Counted from the first letter of the stretch, positions 27,126 through 37,238 are shown. The stretch is 64,000 nucleotides of DNA from Gammaproteobacteria bacterium (GCA_026398815.1 JAPLSA010000009.1:1-64000), one strand, 5' to 3'. The notes: a model not told the origin generated them from the sequence alone. Translations and numbers: made by a program.

Positions 27126-27327
27126 GGTGCCGATTGTGAGCGGTTTCCGGCCGAGCAAGCGCAGCACCGCTGTCGACAGGCCGCAGCGTCCGCAGATCGA
27201 CCGCCGCGTTGCAGCGGTGGCCGGCACGGAAGCGGCGTATCGCACCTGAATCGCGGACGTTCGGGCCTCGTGGCTGCAGGAGCGGGCAGGCAAGCTGGCT
27301 GCTCCCCTGGTGTCAGGAGTTCCCGTC

Positions 27328-28059
27328 ATGACGGCATCGACTTCCCGTTTCCGGTTCACGGCGCTGGCGGCGCTGCTGGTATTGGCGGCGGCTGCCGCGC
27401 CCGCCAATGCGCGCGCCGAGGCGAAGCGTCCGGTGCTGCTGGAACTGTTCACCTCGCAGGGCTGCTCCTCGTGTCCGCCAGCCGACGCGGTTCTGGGCGA
27501 ACTGGCTGGCCGAAGCGATGTGCTGGCGCTGGGCTTCCATGTCGATTACTGGGATGACCTGGGCTGGGTCGATCCCTTCGCCAGTCCGCAGTTCACCGCG
27601 CGCCAGCACGGCTATGCGCGGCAACGCGGCTTCGAGGTCTATACCCCGCAATTGGTCGTCGATGGCGCGGTGGCGCTGATCGGTTCCCGACGCGGACAGG
27701 CCGAGGCGGCGATCAGCGACGCCGCCAGCCACCAACGCCCAGGCGTGCCGGCGGCGATCCGCCGCGACGGGCGGATGGTCCAGCTGTCGATCGGGAAGTC
27801 GGTCGACGCCTCGGCGGTCGGCGAGGTCTGGCTGATCAGCTTCGATCCCCAGCTGGCCACCACGATCCGCAGCGGCGAGAACGCCGGCCGGCGCATCGTC
27901 TACCCGAACGTGGTGCGCTCGATCCGCAAGCTGGCCGACTGGTCGAACACGCCGCTGATGCTCGACGAGATGCTGGCCGCCGACGAGCGTGGCGAGCGGC
28001 TGGCGCTGGTGGTGCAGGCGCGCAGCGGCGCGGTCTGGGCCGTGGCCGCCACCGACTGA
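27328..28059 (+). CDS. DUF1223 secreted thioredoxin-fold protein
   Basis: 243 residues. Signal peptide 1-29 (LAALLVLAAAAAPANARA), then the DUF1223 core: LLELFTSQGCSSCPPAD with a CSSCP redox-like motif, FHVDYWDDLGWVDPFASPQFTARQ, and YTPQLVVDGAVALIGS. DUF1223 proteins resemble thioredoxins, but their substrate is unknown. AGGAG seven bases before this ATG favours it over the in-frame ATG at 27310. Divergent from the pseudouridine synthase. Confidence 0.9.
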   Translation: MTASTSRFRFTALAALLVLAAAAAPANARAEAKRPVLLELFTSQGCSSCPPADAVLGELAGRSDVLALGFHVDYWDDLGWVDPFASPQFTARQHGYARQRGFEVYTPQLVVDGAVALIGSRRGQAEAAISDAASHQRPGVPAAIRRDGRMVQLSIGKSVDASAVGEVWLISFDPQLATTIRSGENAGRRIVYPNVVRSIRKLADWSNTPLMLDEMLAADERGERLALVVQARSGAVWAVAATD

Positions 28060-28084
28060 GCGCGCCGGATCCGCTTCCATCGCT

Positions 28085-28105
28085 AATTGGGGTCTGACCC
28101 CAATT
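28085..28105. repeat. REP-like palindrome
   Basis: AATTGGGGTC and GACCCCAATT form perfect 10-base arms around one base. GGGGTCNGACCCC palindromes are a common dispersed intergenic repeat in GC-rich Proteobacteria. Confidence 0.6.
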
Positions 28106-28133
28106 TCCTGTGAGCGCCGCAGTCGAAGCCAAC

Positions 28134-28319
28134 GTCAACCGTTAAACGCAAAGGCGCAAAGGGAAAAGAAAGGACGCAAAGAAAAGCCGAGCGTTGAGTC
28201 GGTTCGAAGCGTGAATTTTCGCGGGGCACAGGTTTTTTGCCTTTGATTTCCTTTCTTTTCCCTTTGCGTCCTCCTCTTGGCCGTTCTTTGCGCCTTTGCG
28301 CTTAACTGTTGACGTTGAC
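28134..28319. repeat. MITE-like inverted repeat of the GCAAAGGCGCAAAG type
   Basis: The left arm (28134-28161) and the reverse complement of the right arm (28287-28314) are identical at 26 of 28 bases. Internal GGGAAAAGAAAG and CTTTCTTTTCCC stretches extend the pairing, so the whole 185-base unit can fold back. Such AACGCAAAGGCGCAAAG elements occur in many bacterial genomes; no transposase is present. Confidence 0.75.
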
Positions 28320-28471
28320 GCGGACACGTCGACAGCGCCGGAGTGCTGCGTTGACAGTCGCCCCTCCGCTGTGAGTTGATATAAAACAGTCCGGACCGTA
28401 TGTAACTTGGATTACCGTGCCGGCGCTGATCGAACCCCAACACCATGGCCGCCCGTCGGCCGGAGCCCGCG

Positions 28472-29611
28472 ATGATTCCTCGTACCCTGTTTTCCGCTGA
28501 ACACGACGATTTCCGCAAGAGCGTCGCCCGCTTCTATCAGGACGAGATCGTTCCGCACCGTGAAGCCTGGGACAAGCAGCAGCACGTCGATCGCAAGATC
28601 TGGAACCGTGCCGGCGAGCTGGGCTTTCTGTGCACGGCGATTCCGGATGAATTCGGCGGCATGGGCGGCGATCGCCTGTACAGCGTGATCCTGATGGAAG
28701 AGCAGTCCTACGCCGGCGATTCCGGCACCGGCTTCTCGCTGCATTCGGACATCGTGGCCCACTACGTCAACAACTTCGGCACCAAGGAGCAGAAGCTGGA
28801 ATGGCTGCCGAAGATGGCGTCGGGTGAAGTGGTCACCGCGATCGCGATGACCGAGCCGGGCACCGGTTCCGATCTTCAGGGCGTGAAGACCACGGCGGTG
28901 TCGGACGGCGATGACTACATCATCAACGGCTCGAAGATCTTCATCACCAACGGTTACCTGTCCGACATGGCGATCGTCGTCGCCAAGACCGGCAACAGCG
29001 GCGAAGGCTCGAAGGACATCTCGCTGATCATGGTCGAGGCGACCCGCGAGGGCTTCACCAAGGGCAAGCCGCTGAACAAGATCGGCATGAAGGCGCAGGA
29101 CACCTGCGAGCTGTTCTTCAAGGACGTGCGGGTGCCGAAGAGGAACCTGCTCGGCCGCGAAGGCATGGGCTTCGTGATGCTGATGCAGGAACTGGCCTGG
29201 GAACGCCTGATGATCGCGATCACTTCGATCGCCGGCGCCGAAGCCGCGCTCAAGCACACGCTGGAATACACCCGCAACCGCAAGGTGTTCGGCAAGACCG
29301 TGGCCAGCTTCCAGAACACCCGCTTCAAGCTCGCCGAGATGAAGGCGGAACTGGCGATCGGCCGCGTCTACATCGACCGCTGCATCGAGCTGGTGCTGAA
29401 CAAGAAGCTCGGTGTCGACGATGCCGCGACCGCCAAGTACTGGGCTTCGGATCTGATGGGCAAGGTCATCGACGAGTGCCTGCAGCTGCACGGCGGCTAC
29501 GGCTACATGCTGGAGTACCCGATCGCCCGCGCCTGGATCGACGCCCGCGCGCAGCGCATCTACGGCGGCACCAACGAGATCATGAAGGAGCTGATCGCGC
29601 GCACGCTGTAG
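28472..29611 (+). CDS. Acyl-CoA dehydrogenase
   Basis: 379 residues, FAD enzyme forming a 2,3-enoyl-CoA in fatty-acid or branched-chain acyl-CoA oxidation. Conserved stretches: AMTEPGTGSDLQGVKTTA (flavin loop), FITNGYLSDMAIVVAKT, YTRNRKVFGKTVASFQNTRF, QLHGGYGYMLEYPIAR and YGGTNEIMKELIAR. The length is normal. The start at 28472 follows GGAG. The substrate chain length is not assignable. It is followed by a 60-base hairpin and then the hydrolase/PhaC-like pair. Confidence 0.93.
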   Translation: MIPRTLFSAEHDDFRKSVARFYQDEIVPHREAWDKQQHVDRKIWNRAGELGFLCTAIPDEFGGMGGDRLYSVILMEEQSYAGDSGTGFSLHSDIVAHYVNNFGTKEQKLEWLPKMASGEVVTAIAMTEPGTGSDLQGVKTTAVSDGDDYIINGSKIFITNGYLSDMAIVVAKTGNSGEGSKDISLIMVEATREGFTKGKPLNKIGMKAQDTCELFFKDVRVPKRNLLGREGMGFVMLMQELAWERLMIAITSIAGAEAALKHTLEYTRNRKVFGKTVASFQNTRFKLAEMKAELAIGRVYIDRCIELVLNKKLGVDDAATAKYWASDLMGKVIDECLQLHGGYGYMLEYPIARAWIDARAQRIYGGTNEIMKELIARTL

Positions 29612-29670
29612 TTGAATCGGCGCGAGCTTTCGAAAGTGCCTTGAATGGCACTTTCGAGCGTCGATTCAAC
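29611..29670. repeat. Two-part inverted repeat between acyl-CoA dehydrogenase and hydrolase genes
   Basis: Outer arms GTTGAATCG (29611-29619) and CGATTCAAC (29662-29670) enclose CGAAAGTGCC (29631-29640) and GGCACTTTCG (29647-29656). It can form a long interrupted stem; no T-run follows, so it is possibly an attenuator or mRNA-processing site. Confidence 0.6.
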
Positions 29671-29690
29671 GGGCGGAAGCCCCGGCGGAC

Positions 29691-30860
29691 ATGAAAATGA
29701 ACAATCCAGAGCGCTGGTGGGAGCAGCTTCCGCACGACTACTACCAGCGCGTCGACGCCACCGAGATCGACGCCGATCACCGTTTCAAGGTGCACGGCTC
29801 GGCGCTGGCCGACCGGGTGCTGCGCACCGGCCTCGGCAGCCTGGTGTCGGCGGCGATGGCGCCGGGGCTGGCGCGACGTAGCGGCGTGGCCCGGGAACGG
29901 GAGGCCTTGCGCTGGTACCAGCCGCTGGCCGATCGCGCTGCGCTCGACGCGGTGTTCGTCGCGCCGCCGGCCCAGGTGCCGATCGACGAACGGCCGCCGG
30001 GGCTGCTGGACTGGCAGCCGGCCGGCATCCCGGCTCGCCACTGGTCGTTCGATTCGCCGTTCGTGCCGCTGAACCCGGCGCTGCGCGCGGCCTACGCGAA
30101 ATCCGGCCGCAACCGCCGCGCCCATGCGCTGCACTTGCATCACCCGGACGGTCCGCGCAAGACGCTGATCTGGCTGCACGGCTTTACGCTCGACAGCTAC
30201 CGGATCAATGCCATCGGTTTCGCGCTGCCGTGGCTGTGGAAGCGCGGCTACGACGTGCTGATGGTGACCCTGCCGTTCCACGGCGCGCGTGCCGAGTGCT
30301 GGCATCCGTTCAGCGGCTACGGCTACTTCGCCGGTGGCATGGCGCATGCCAACGAAGCGATGCTGCATGCGGTGCACGACATCCGCATCTTCGTCGACCA
30401 CCTGCTCGACGCCGGCGCACCGAGCGTCGGCATTTCCGGCCTGAGCCTCGGCGGTTACCTGAGCGCGGTAATGGCCTCGGTGGAACCGAGGCTCAAGTTC
30501 GCGATCCCCAATTCGCCGCTGGTGGTGCCGATCGACATGGCGCTGCAGTGGCAGCCGCTCGGGCCGCTGATCCGCCTGCTGCAATGGCGCGACGGTTTCG
30601 GCATCGGCGAAATGCGCCACGGCATGGCGCTGCACAGCCCGCTGAGCTGGCAGCCGGCGATCGATGCCGAACGGCTGCTGATCATCGGCGGCGCCGGCGA
30701 CCGTTTCACCGCGCCCAGCTTCGTCAACCTGCTGCACCGGCACTGGGCCGGCTCCCGCCTGCACTGGTTTCCGGGCAATCATGTGCTGCACCTGCAGCAG
30801 GGCCAGTACCTGCGCTTGATGAAGCGTTTCATGGACCAGGCGACTGCCGACAATGTCTGA
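29691..30860 (+). CDS. Alpha/beta hydrolase (ABHD18-like)
   Basis: 389 residues, no signal peptide. Core hydrolase motifs: KTLIWLHGFTLDSYRIN (oxyanion region), nucleophile elbow GISGLSLGGY, acid segment LLIIGGAGDRFTAP and the C-terminal GNHVLHLQQG with the catalytic His. The N-terminal NPERWWEQLPHDYY and MALQWQPLGPLIRLLQW resemble the DUF2048/ABHD18 group, whose substrate is unknown. It overlaps the next gene by 8 bases, indicating coupled translation with the PhaC-like enzyme. Confidence 0.82.
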   Translation: MKMNNPERWWEQLPHDYYQRVDATEIDADHRFKVHGSALADRVLRTGLGSLVSAAMAPGLARRSGVAREREALRWYQPLADRAALDAVFVAPPAQVPIDERPPGLLDWQPAGIPARHWSFDSPFVPLNPALRAAYAKSGRNRRAHALHLHHPDGPRKTLIWLHGFTLDSYRINAIGFALPWLWKRGYDVLMVTLPFHGARAECWHPFSGYGYFAGGMAHANEAMLHAVHDIRIFVDHLLDAGAPSVGISGLSLGGYLSAVMASVEPRLKFAIPNSPLVVPIDMALQWQPLGPLIRLLQWRDGFGIGEMRHGMALHSPLSWQPAIDAERLLIIGGAGDRFTAPSFVNLLHRHWAGSRLHWFPGNHVLHLQQGQYLRLMKRFMDQATADNV

Positions 30861-32109
30861 GCTTCCCCTTGATGAACTGCCGGACGCCCCGCGTCGCGGC
30901 GTGCTGCAGCTGAACGGCCGGATCGCCGGCACCGTTGCCAACGGCTTCGACTGGCTGTTCCGCCGCGAACGGCTGATCCAGTCCGGCCGCACCCATTTCC
31001 GGCTGGTGCTCGATGGCGAGCTGATGTCGGTGCGCCGCTACGACCCGCCGGAGGAAAGCTTCATCGACCTGCCGGACGGCGGCCGCTTGCCGGTCAATCG
31101 CAGGCTGTATCCGGTGCCGCTGGTGCTGGTGCCGCCGCTCGGCGTGACCTGCGACACCTTCGATCTGATGCCGTCACGCTCGCTGGCCCGCTACATGGCG
31201 GCGCGCGGCTTTCGCACCTATCTGATCGACTGGGGCCGGCCGACGCCTGCGCACGCCAGCCTCGGTCTGGTCGATTACGTCGATCGGATGATGAGCGAGG
31301 CGCTGGCGGCGATCCGTAGCGACAGCGGCTCCAAAGACGTGAGCCTGTTCGGCTGGTGCATGGGCGGCTTGCTGAGCCTGATGCACGCCGGGCTGACGCA
31401 GGACCGGTACATCCGCAACCTGGTCACTGTGGCCAGCCCGATCGATCTGCGCGGTGGCGGCGTGGTCGCCGGTCTGGCTGGCGCGCTTGATGCGCCGGCC
31501 CGGCTGGTGCGCAAGTACAGCGACTTCCGGCTGATGGGTGTTGATCCGCAGAAGCTGACCATTCCCGGCTGGCTGCTGGCGCTCGGTTTCAAGATGACCA
31601 ACCCGATCGCCAGCATCACCACCTACTGGGATCTGATGACCCAGCTGTGGGATCGCGAATTCGTCGAGAAGCATTCGACCACCTCGAACTATCTGAACCG
31701 GATGCTGATCTACCCGGGCGGCGTGGTCCGCGACATGTTGCTGCGGATGGCGATCGACAACGAGCTGGCCACCGGCCGCATCCAGATCGACAGCCGGATC
31801 GCCGAGGTCGGCAAGATCAAGGCCTCGGCGCTGGTGTTCGCCGGCGACCGCGACACCATCGTCGCGCCGCGTATCGCCCGCCGGATCGTCGACCTGCTGC
31901 CGACTCGCGACAAGGCCTGGCGGCTGGCACCCGGCGGCCACATGGGCGTGGTGCTGGGCAGCACCGCGGCGCGCGAGGTCTGGGGGCCGGCGGCCGACTG
32001 GCTGGCCGAGCGCTCGCAGCCGAAACCGAAGGCAGCGCCGCGCAAGCGGGCCGCCGGTGCCGCCGCGCCGCGCAAGCGCAAGCCGCAGGTCCAGGGACAC
32101 TCTGTCTAG
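30853..32109 (+). CDS. PHA-synthase-like (PhaC class) alpha/beta hydrolase with basic C-terminal tail
   Basis: 418 residues. The lipase-like box is FGWCMGG with C169 as nucleophile, the hallmark of polyhydroxyalkanoate synthases; VFAGDRDTIVAPRIA and GGHMGVVLGS supply the Asp and His. Other PhaC-like stretches are YLIDWGRPTP and TYWDLMTQLWD. The length is close to class III PhaC (about 360) plus an extra Lys/Arg/Pro/Ala tail (residues about 390-414) like the nucleoid-binding tails of some granule proteins. No PhaE or PhaR neighbour is present, so polymerase activity is uncertain and acyl-transfer on other acyl-CoAs is possible. Translationally coupled to the upstream hydrolase. Confidence 0.82.
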   Translation: MSELPLDELPDAPRRGVLQLNGRIAGTVANGFDWLFRRERLIQSGRTHFRLVLDGELMSVRRYDPPEESFIDLPDGGRLPVNRRLYPVPLVLVPPLGVTCDTFDLMPSRSLARYMAARGFRTYLIDWGRPTPAHASLGLVDYVDRMMSEALAAIRSDSGSKDVSLFGWCMGGLLSLMHAGLTQDRYIRNLVTVASPIDLRGGGVVAGLAGALDAPARLVRKYSDFRLMGVDPQKLTIPGWLLALGFKMTNPIASITTYWDLMTQLWDREFVEKHSTTSNYLNRMLIYPGGVVRDMLLRMAIDNELATGRIQIDSRIAEVGKIKASALVFAGDRDTIVAPRIARRIVDLLPTRDKAWRLAPGGHMGVVLGSTAAREVWGPAADWLAERSQPKPKAAPRKRAAGAAAPRKRKPQVQGHSV

Positions 32110-32111
32110 GT

Positions 32112-32192
32112 CGTCACCCCGGCGAAAGCCGGGGTCCAGGGTCTTGAAAGCGCTGGCCCGGCCAACTGTGCGGGGCTTTCGCCGGAATGACG
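32112..32192. repeat. Intergenic inverted repeats of the CCCCGGCGAAAGCCGGGG family
   Basis: CCCCGGC-GAAA-GCCGGGG (32117-32134) is a perfect tetraloop hairpin. An inverted, slightly diverged copy lies at 32172-32192. This dispersed repeat is frequent between convergent genes in GC-rich Proteobacteria and may act as a terminator for both flanking genes. Confidence 0.7.
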
Positions 32193-32215
32193 AACTGAAC
32201 CTGTGCAGAGTTTCC

Positions 32216-33190
32216 CTAGCTGGACAGCTCGCCCGGCACCGGTCGGGAGACATCGAGCGCCGCAGTGATCGCGGCGATGTCGTTGAGCGTCCGCACCGCC
32301 ACGAACAGCGCCTCGGCCTCCGGATAGCTGCGGCCCAGCCAGACCAGCCACTGCTTCAGCAGGCCCGGCGCGTGACGCGGCGTGGCGACGTTGCCGCAGA
32401 CGATGTCCCAGTAGCGCTGCAGCAGCGGCTGGATCTCGGCCCAGCCCATCGGCGTGACCTCGCGGCCGTCGCGCACGGCGGCGATCTGCCGGGCCAGATC
32501 CGGCCGGGCGATCATGCCGCGGCCGAGCATCACGTCATCGACGCCGCTGAGGCTGCGGCAACGCCGCCAGTCGTCGACGCTCCAGACCTCGCCGTTGGCG
32601 AACACCGGCACCTTGATAGCGTCCCGGATCGCGCCGATCCGCTCCCAGTAGGCCGGTGGCTTGTAGCCGTCGACCTTGGTGCGGGCGTGGACCACGATCG
32701 ACGCGGCGCCGCCGTCGGCCAGCGCCTGCGCGCAGGTCACGGCGTCCTCGGCATGATCGAAGCCGAGCCGCATCTTGGCGGTGACCGGCACGGTCGCCGG
32801 CAGCGCGGCGCGCACGGCCGAGACGATGGCGTGCAGCAGCTCCGGCTCCTTCAGCAGCACGGCGCCGCCGCGCGACTTGTTGACGGTCTTCGCCGGGCAG
32901 CCAAAGTTGAGATCGATCACCGGCGCGCCGAGCGTGGCGGCAAACGCCGCGTTGTCGGCCACGCAGGATGGATCGGAGCCGAGCAGCTGCAGGCGCATCG
33001 GCGTGCCGGACGGCGTACGCGAACCGCGCTGCAGCTCCGGCGCCAGTTTCAGGAAGCAGTGCGCCGGCAGCAGCGTCTGGTTGACGCGCACGAATTCGGA
33101 CACGCACCAGTCGATGCCGCCGACTTCGGTCAGCAGGCTGCGCAGGGTCTCGTCGATGAGCCCTTCCATCGGCGCGAGTGCCAGTTGCAT
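32216..33190 (-). CDS. dusC: tRNA-dihydrouridine synthase (DusC type)
   Basis: 324 residues, FMN-dependent reduction of uridine in tRNA (DusC modifies U16). Begins [17 protein letters not shown], and contains the catalytic Cys region [38 protein letters not shown] and VFANGEVWS, all Dus family signatures. The PMEGL start and C-terminal helical domain fit DusC best among DusA/B/C. The gene is convergent with the PhaC-like gene across the repeat-containing spacer. Confidence 0.93.
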   Translation of the reverse strand: MQLALAPMEGLIDETLRSLLTEVGGIDWCVSEFVRVNQTLLPAHCFLKLAPELQRGSRTPSGTPMRLQLLGSDPSCVADNAAFAATLGAPVIDLNFGCPAKTVNKSRGGAVLLKEPELLHAIVSAVRAALPATVPVTAKMRLGFDHAEDAVTCAQALADGGAASIVVHARTKVDGYKPPAYWERIGAIRDAIKVPVFANGEVWSVDDWRRCRSLSGVDDVMLGRGMIARPDLARQIAAVRDGREVTPMGWAEIQPLLQRYWDIVCGNVATPRHAPGLLKQWLVWLGRSYPEAEALFVAVRTLNDIAAITAALDVSRPVPGELSS

Positions 33191-33317
33191 CGGAGATCGT
33201 CGGGAAGCGGGCAGGCGCGGATCATAGGCGGTCGCCCTCCCTTGCGGGAGGACTTCCTCCGGCTTCCCCGAGCCTTGGCTTCCCCTCTTGTCGCGCTTTG
33301 GATCGCGCCCGCGTGTT

Positions 33318-33614
33318 CTAGTGGAGGCGGGCTGCCGCCGGTGCGATCCGGCGTTCCAGTGCCGCCAGCAGCGACGGCACCAGTTCGGTCAGCTGCCGCG
33401 TGTCGTGGCGGGCCACGCGATGCGTTTCGCTGAGCAGTTCGGATTCTGCCCGGAACGCGGCAACGCTGATCACCCGGCCGTCGGCCGCCGATTCCAGCCA
33501 GGCCTGCAGCTGCACGCTGGCATCGAAGCGGGAGGTGCCGGAGTAGAGCTTGCGCATGGTCGGGTCGACGGAGCTGACGAACGGTAGCGAAAGCTTAGTT
33601 CGGCGGCAGGCCAC
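33318..33614 (-). CDS. Small hypothetical protein, possibly a truncated lipoprotein fragment
   Basis: 98-residue frame directly downstream of the TetR gene on the same strand (10-base gap). The part from [16 protein letters not shown] to [12 protein letters not shown] looks like the C-terminal half of an ABC/MCE-associated lipoprotein (PqiC/DUF330-like fold), without signal peptide or N-terminal half. It could be a remnant or a real small protein; no Shine-Dalgarno is evident. The remaining spacer 33191-33317 shows nothing else. Confidence 0.3.
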   Translation of the reverse strand: MACRRTKLSLPFVSSVDPTMRKLYSGTSRFDASVQLQAWLESAADGRVISVAAFRAESELLSETHRVARHDTRQLTELVPSLLAALERRIAPAAARLH

Positions 33615-33624
33615 CCGGCCCGGG

Positions 33625-34245
33625 TCAAGACTGCCCAGTGCGGCCGCCCACCGCCCGCACGCAGAACGCGCAGATCGAGCGGATCAGCGCTTCGCGGTCG
33701 GCCACCACTTCGCGCGCCGGGCCGATCGGGCCGACCAGCGCCTCGGTGTAGGCACCGACGATGCAGGCGGCGCTGGCCTCGAGGTTCTGGGCCGCGAACT
33801 CGCCGCTCGCCGTGCCTTCGGCCAGCAGCCTGCGGAACACCTCGGCGAAGCGCTTGCGCTCGCGGATGCGGGCGATGTCGACCTCGGGATCGGCCGGCTC
33901 GGCGATGAACGCGTACGCCAGGTTCGGTCCGTTCAGCGCCCGCCGGACGAACGACTCGACGGCCGCGTAGAGCCGCTCGGTCACCGTGCCGGGGCCGGCG
34001 CAGATGGCGTCGAGGATCTCGATTTCCAGGGTCACCGCCTCGGCCAGCACTTCGACGAACAGGTCGGTCTTGGCCTTGAAGTAGCGGTAGATGACGCCGG
34101 TCGACATGCCGGCCTCGGCGGCCACGGCGCTGACCTGCGCATCGCGCAGGCCGCCGCGTGCAATCAGCTCGCGCGTGGCTTCGAGGATGCGCTGGCGGTT
34201 GCTCGCCAGACGCTCCTCCATCAGCGCGGAACGTCGGTAGGCCAT
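33625..34245 (-). CDS. TetR family transcriptional repressor
   Basis: 206 residues from the ATG at 34245 (MAYRRSALMEER). The N-terminal helix-turn-helix is typical: RILEATRELIARGGL, VSAVAAEAGMSTGVIYRYFKAKTDLF. A variable ligand-binding domain follows. It is divergent from the acyl-CoA carboxylase operon and separated from it by a 26-base palindrome, so it most likely represses that operon and responds to an acyl-CoA intermediate, as AtuR does in the acyclic terpene pathway of Pseudomonas. The open frame extends 17 codons upstream into the operator region and is not used. Confidence 0.92.
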   Translation of the reverse strand: MAYRRSALMEERLASNRQRILEATRELIARGGLRDAQVSAVAAEAGMSTGVIYRYFKAKTDLFVEVLAEAVTLEIEILDAICAGPGTVTERLYAAVESFVRRALNGPNLAYAFIAEPADPEVDIARIRERKRFAEVFRRLLAEGTASGEFAAQNLEASAACIVGAYTEALVGPIGPAREVVADREALIRSICAFCVRAVGGRTGQS

Positions 34246-34275
34246 GGGCTGAGAATTAGAAATGATTCTGGATTC

Positions 34276-34301
34276 AAGAAATGAAGCGTACTTCATTTCT
34301 T
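34276..34301. promoter_or_regulatory. Palindromic operator between TetR gene and carboxylase operon
   Basis: AAGAAATGAAG (34276-34286) and CTTCATTTCTT (34291-34301) are perfect 11-base arms around CGTA. It is centred 51 bases upstream of the carboxyltransferase ATG and 44 bases from the repressor start, the expected place for a TetR site controlling both genes. Confidence 0.75.
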
Positions 34302-34339
34302 ATGCTAGAGTCCGCCGCATCCTGCCGCCCGGACTCGCC

Positions 34340-35965
34340 ATGCCCGTCATCGAATCGAAGATCGATACCTCAAGTCCGCAGTTCCGTCAGCAGCGCGAGG
34401 ACATGCTGGCCAAGATCGCCGAGTTCCGCGCCATCGAGCGCAAGGGCCGCGACGAGGAGGAATCCAAGCGCGGCCGCTACCACCAGCGCAAGCAGTTGCT
34501 GCCGCGCGAACGCGTGCACCTGCTGCTCGATCGCGGCAGCCCGTGGCTGGAGCTGTCGACCCTGTGCGGCTACAAAATGCACGACGACACCGACGGCGCG
34601 CAGGCCGGCGGCAACCTGATCGCCGGCATCGGCTATGTGGCCGGCACCCGCTGTCTGGTCATGGCCTCGAACTCGGCGATCAAGGGCGGCACGATGACCG
34701 CGTTCGGCGTGCAGAAGACGCACCGGCTGCAGGAGATCGCGCTGAACCAGAAGCTGCCGGTGGTCTCGCTGATCGAATCCGGCGGCGCCAACCTGCTGTA
34801 CCAGGCCGAGATCTTCATCCCCGCCGGTCGTCAGTTCGCCAATCAGGCGCGGCTGTCGGCGGCCGGCATTCCGCAGGTCACCGTCGTGCACGGCTCGTCC
34901 ACGGCGGGCGGCGCCTACATGCCGGGGCTGTCGGATTACGTGGTGATGGTGCGCAAGAACGCCAAGGTGTTCCTGGCCGGACCGCCGCTGCTGAAGGCGG
35001 CGACCGGCGAGATCGCCAACGACGAGGATCTCGGCGGCGCCGAGATGCACACCCAGGTCGCCGGCACCGGTGAATTCCTGGCCGAGAACGATGCCGACGG
35101 CATCCGCATCGCCCGCGACATCGTCCGCAACCTCGACTGGAACCGCCAGCGGCCGCAGCTTTCGCTGCGCGAAGTGCGCGCGCCGTTGCATGACATTGAC
35201 GAACTCTGCGGTGTGGTGCCGCCGGACTACCGCAAGCCCTACGACTGCCGCGAAGTCATCGCCCGCATCGTCGACGGCTCGGAGTTCCTCGAATTCAAGA
35301 ACGAGTACGACCAGGCGACGATCTGCGGCCGCGCGGTGATCCACGGCCACCAGATCGGCATCCTCGGCAACAACGGCCCGATCACCACGCGCGGCGCGAC
35401 CAAGGCCGGGCAGTTCATCCAGCTGTGCAGCCAGTCGCAGATTCCAATCCTGTACCTGATGAACACCACCGGCTTCATGGTCGGCGCCGAAAGCGAGCAG
35501 GGCGGCATCGTCAAGCACGGCTCGAAGATGCTGCAGGCGGTGGCCAACGCGCCGGTGCCGCAGATCACCGTGGTCATCGGTGGCGCCTTCGGGGCCGGCA
35601 ACTACGGCATGTGCGGCCGGGGCCTGAGCCCGGAATTCATCTTCGCCTGGCCCAATTCGCGCACCGCAGTGATGGGCGGCGAACAGGCCGCCAAGGTGAT
35701 GAGCATCGTCACCCGCGAAAAATGGCTCAAGGAAGGCCGCACGATCGGCGACGCCGAGGAAGCCAAGCTGGCGGCGCTGGAAGCAAAGATCGTCGCCCAG
35801 TTCGAAGCCGAATCGACCGCCTTCGCCGCCAGCGCCCGGCTGTTCGACGACGGCCTGATCGACCCGCGCGACACCCGCCGCGTGCTCGGCCTGTGCCTGT
35901 CGATCTGCGCCGAAGCCAGCGCGCGGACGGTGGCCACCAACAGCTTCGGCATCGCCCGCTTCTGA
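34340..35965 (+). CDS. Acyl-CoA carboxylase carboxyltransferase (beta) subunit, geranyl-/methylcrotonyl-CoA carboxylase type
   Basis: 541 residues, carboxyltransferase subunit moving CO2 from biotin to an acyl-CoA. Contains VVSLIESGGANLLYQAE, STAGGAYMPGLSDYVVMV, GPPLLKAATGEIANDEDLGG and GGAFGAGNYGMCGRGLSP, all typical of the MCC/GCC beta family. The order TetR, carboxyltransferase, acyl-CoA dehydrogenase, biotin carboxylase without enoyl-CoA hydratase, HMG-CoA lyase or MerR regulator resembles atuC-atuD-atuF for acyclic terpenes more than the liu leucine operon. The substrate is therefore probably geranyl-CoA or a similar branched enoyl-CoA, but methylcrotonyl-CoA cannot be excluded. Start chosen at 34340, just after the operator. 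Confidence 0.88.
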   Translation: MPVIESKIDTSSPQFRQQREDMLAKIAEFRAIERKGRDEEESKRGRYHQRKQLLPRERVHLLLDRGSPWLELSTLCGYKMHDDTDGAQAGGNLIAGIGYVAGTRCLVMASNSAIKGGTMTAFGVQKTHRLQEIALNQKLPVVSLIESGGANLLYQAEIFIPAGRQFANQARLSAAGIPQVTVVHGSSTAGGAYMPGLSDYVVMVRKNAKVFLAGPPLLKAATGEIANDEDLGGAEMHTQVAGTGEFLAENDADGIRIARDIVRNLDWNRQRPQLSLREVRAPLHDIDELCGVVPPDYRKPYDCREVIARIVDGSEFLEFKNEYDQATICGRAVIHGHQIGILGNNGPITTRGATKAGQFIQLCSQSQIPILYLMNTTGFMVGAESEQGGIVKHGSKMLQAVANAPVPQITVVIGGAFGAGNYGMCGRGLSPEFIFAWPNSRTAVMGGEQAAKVMSIVTREKWLKEGRTIGDAEEAKLAALEAKIVAQFEAESTAFAASARLFDDGLIDPRDTRRVLGLCLSICAEASARTVATNSFGIARF

Positions 35966-36006
35966 GCGCGCCGCAGCTCCTTTCCCCCTTCCTTCCGGTC
36001 TCCGCC

Positions 36007-37170
<1,164 letters not shown>

Positions 37171-37238
37171 GCGCGCCGGTCTGCCGGGCGCATTTGCGCT
37201 GGCCTCGAAACCCGCTGTTCACCGAGAAGGACTCCGCC

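Larger units (their letters stand above)
28060..28471. other. Repeat-rich intergenic region
   Basis: Contains a REP-like hairpin (28085-28105) and a MITE-like inverted repeat (28134-28319). A candidate promoter for the acyl-CoA dehydrogenase follows: TTGACA at 28351-28356 and TATAAA at 28380-28385, with non-ideal spacing. The Lys/Arg/Phe-rich open frames across the repeat are not genes. Confidence 0.6.

Noticed and set aside
28135-28518. 127-codon minus-strand open frame ending in a Phe/Leu/Arg-rich tail
   Set aside because: It is the translation of the MITE-like repeat, a familiar false gene in repeat-bearing genomes.
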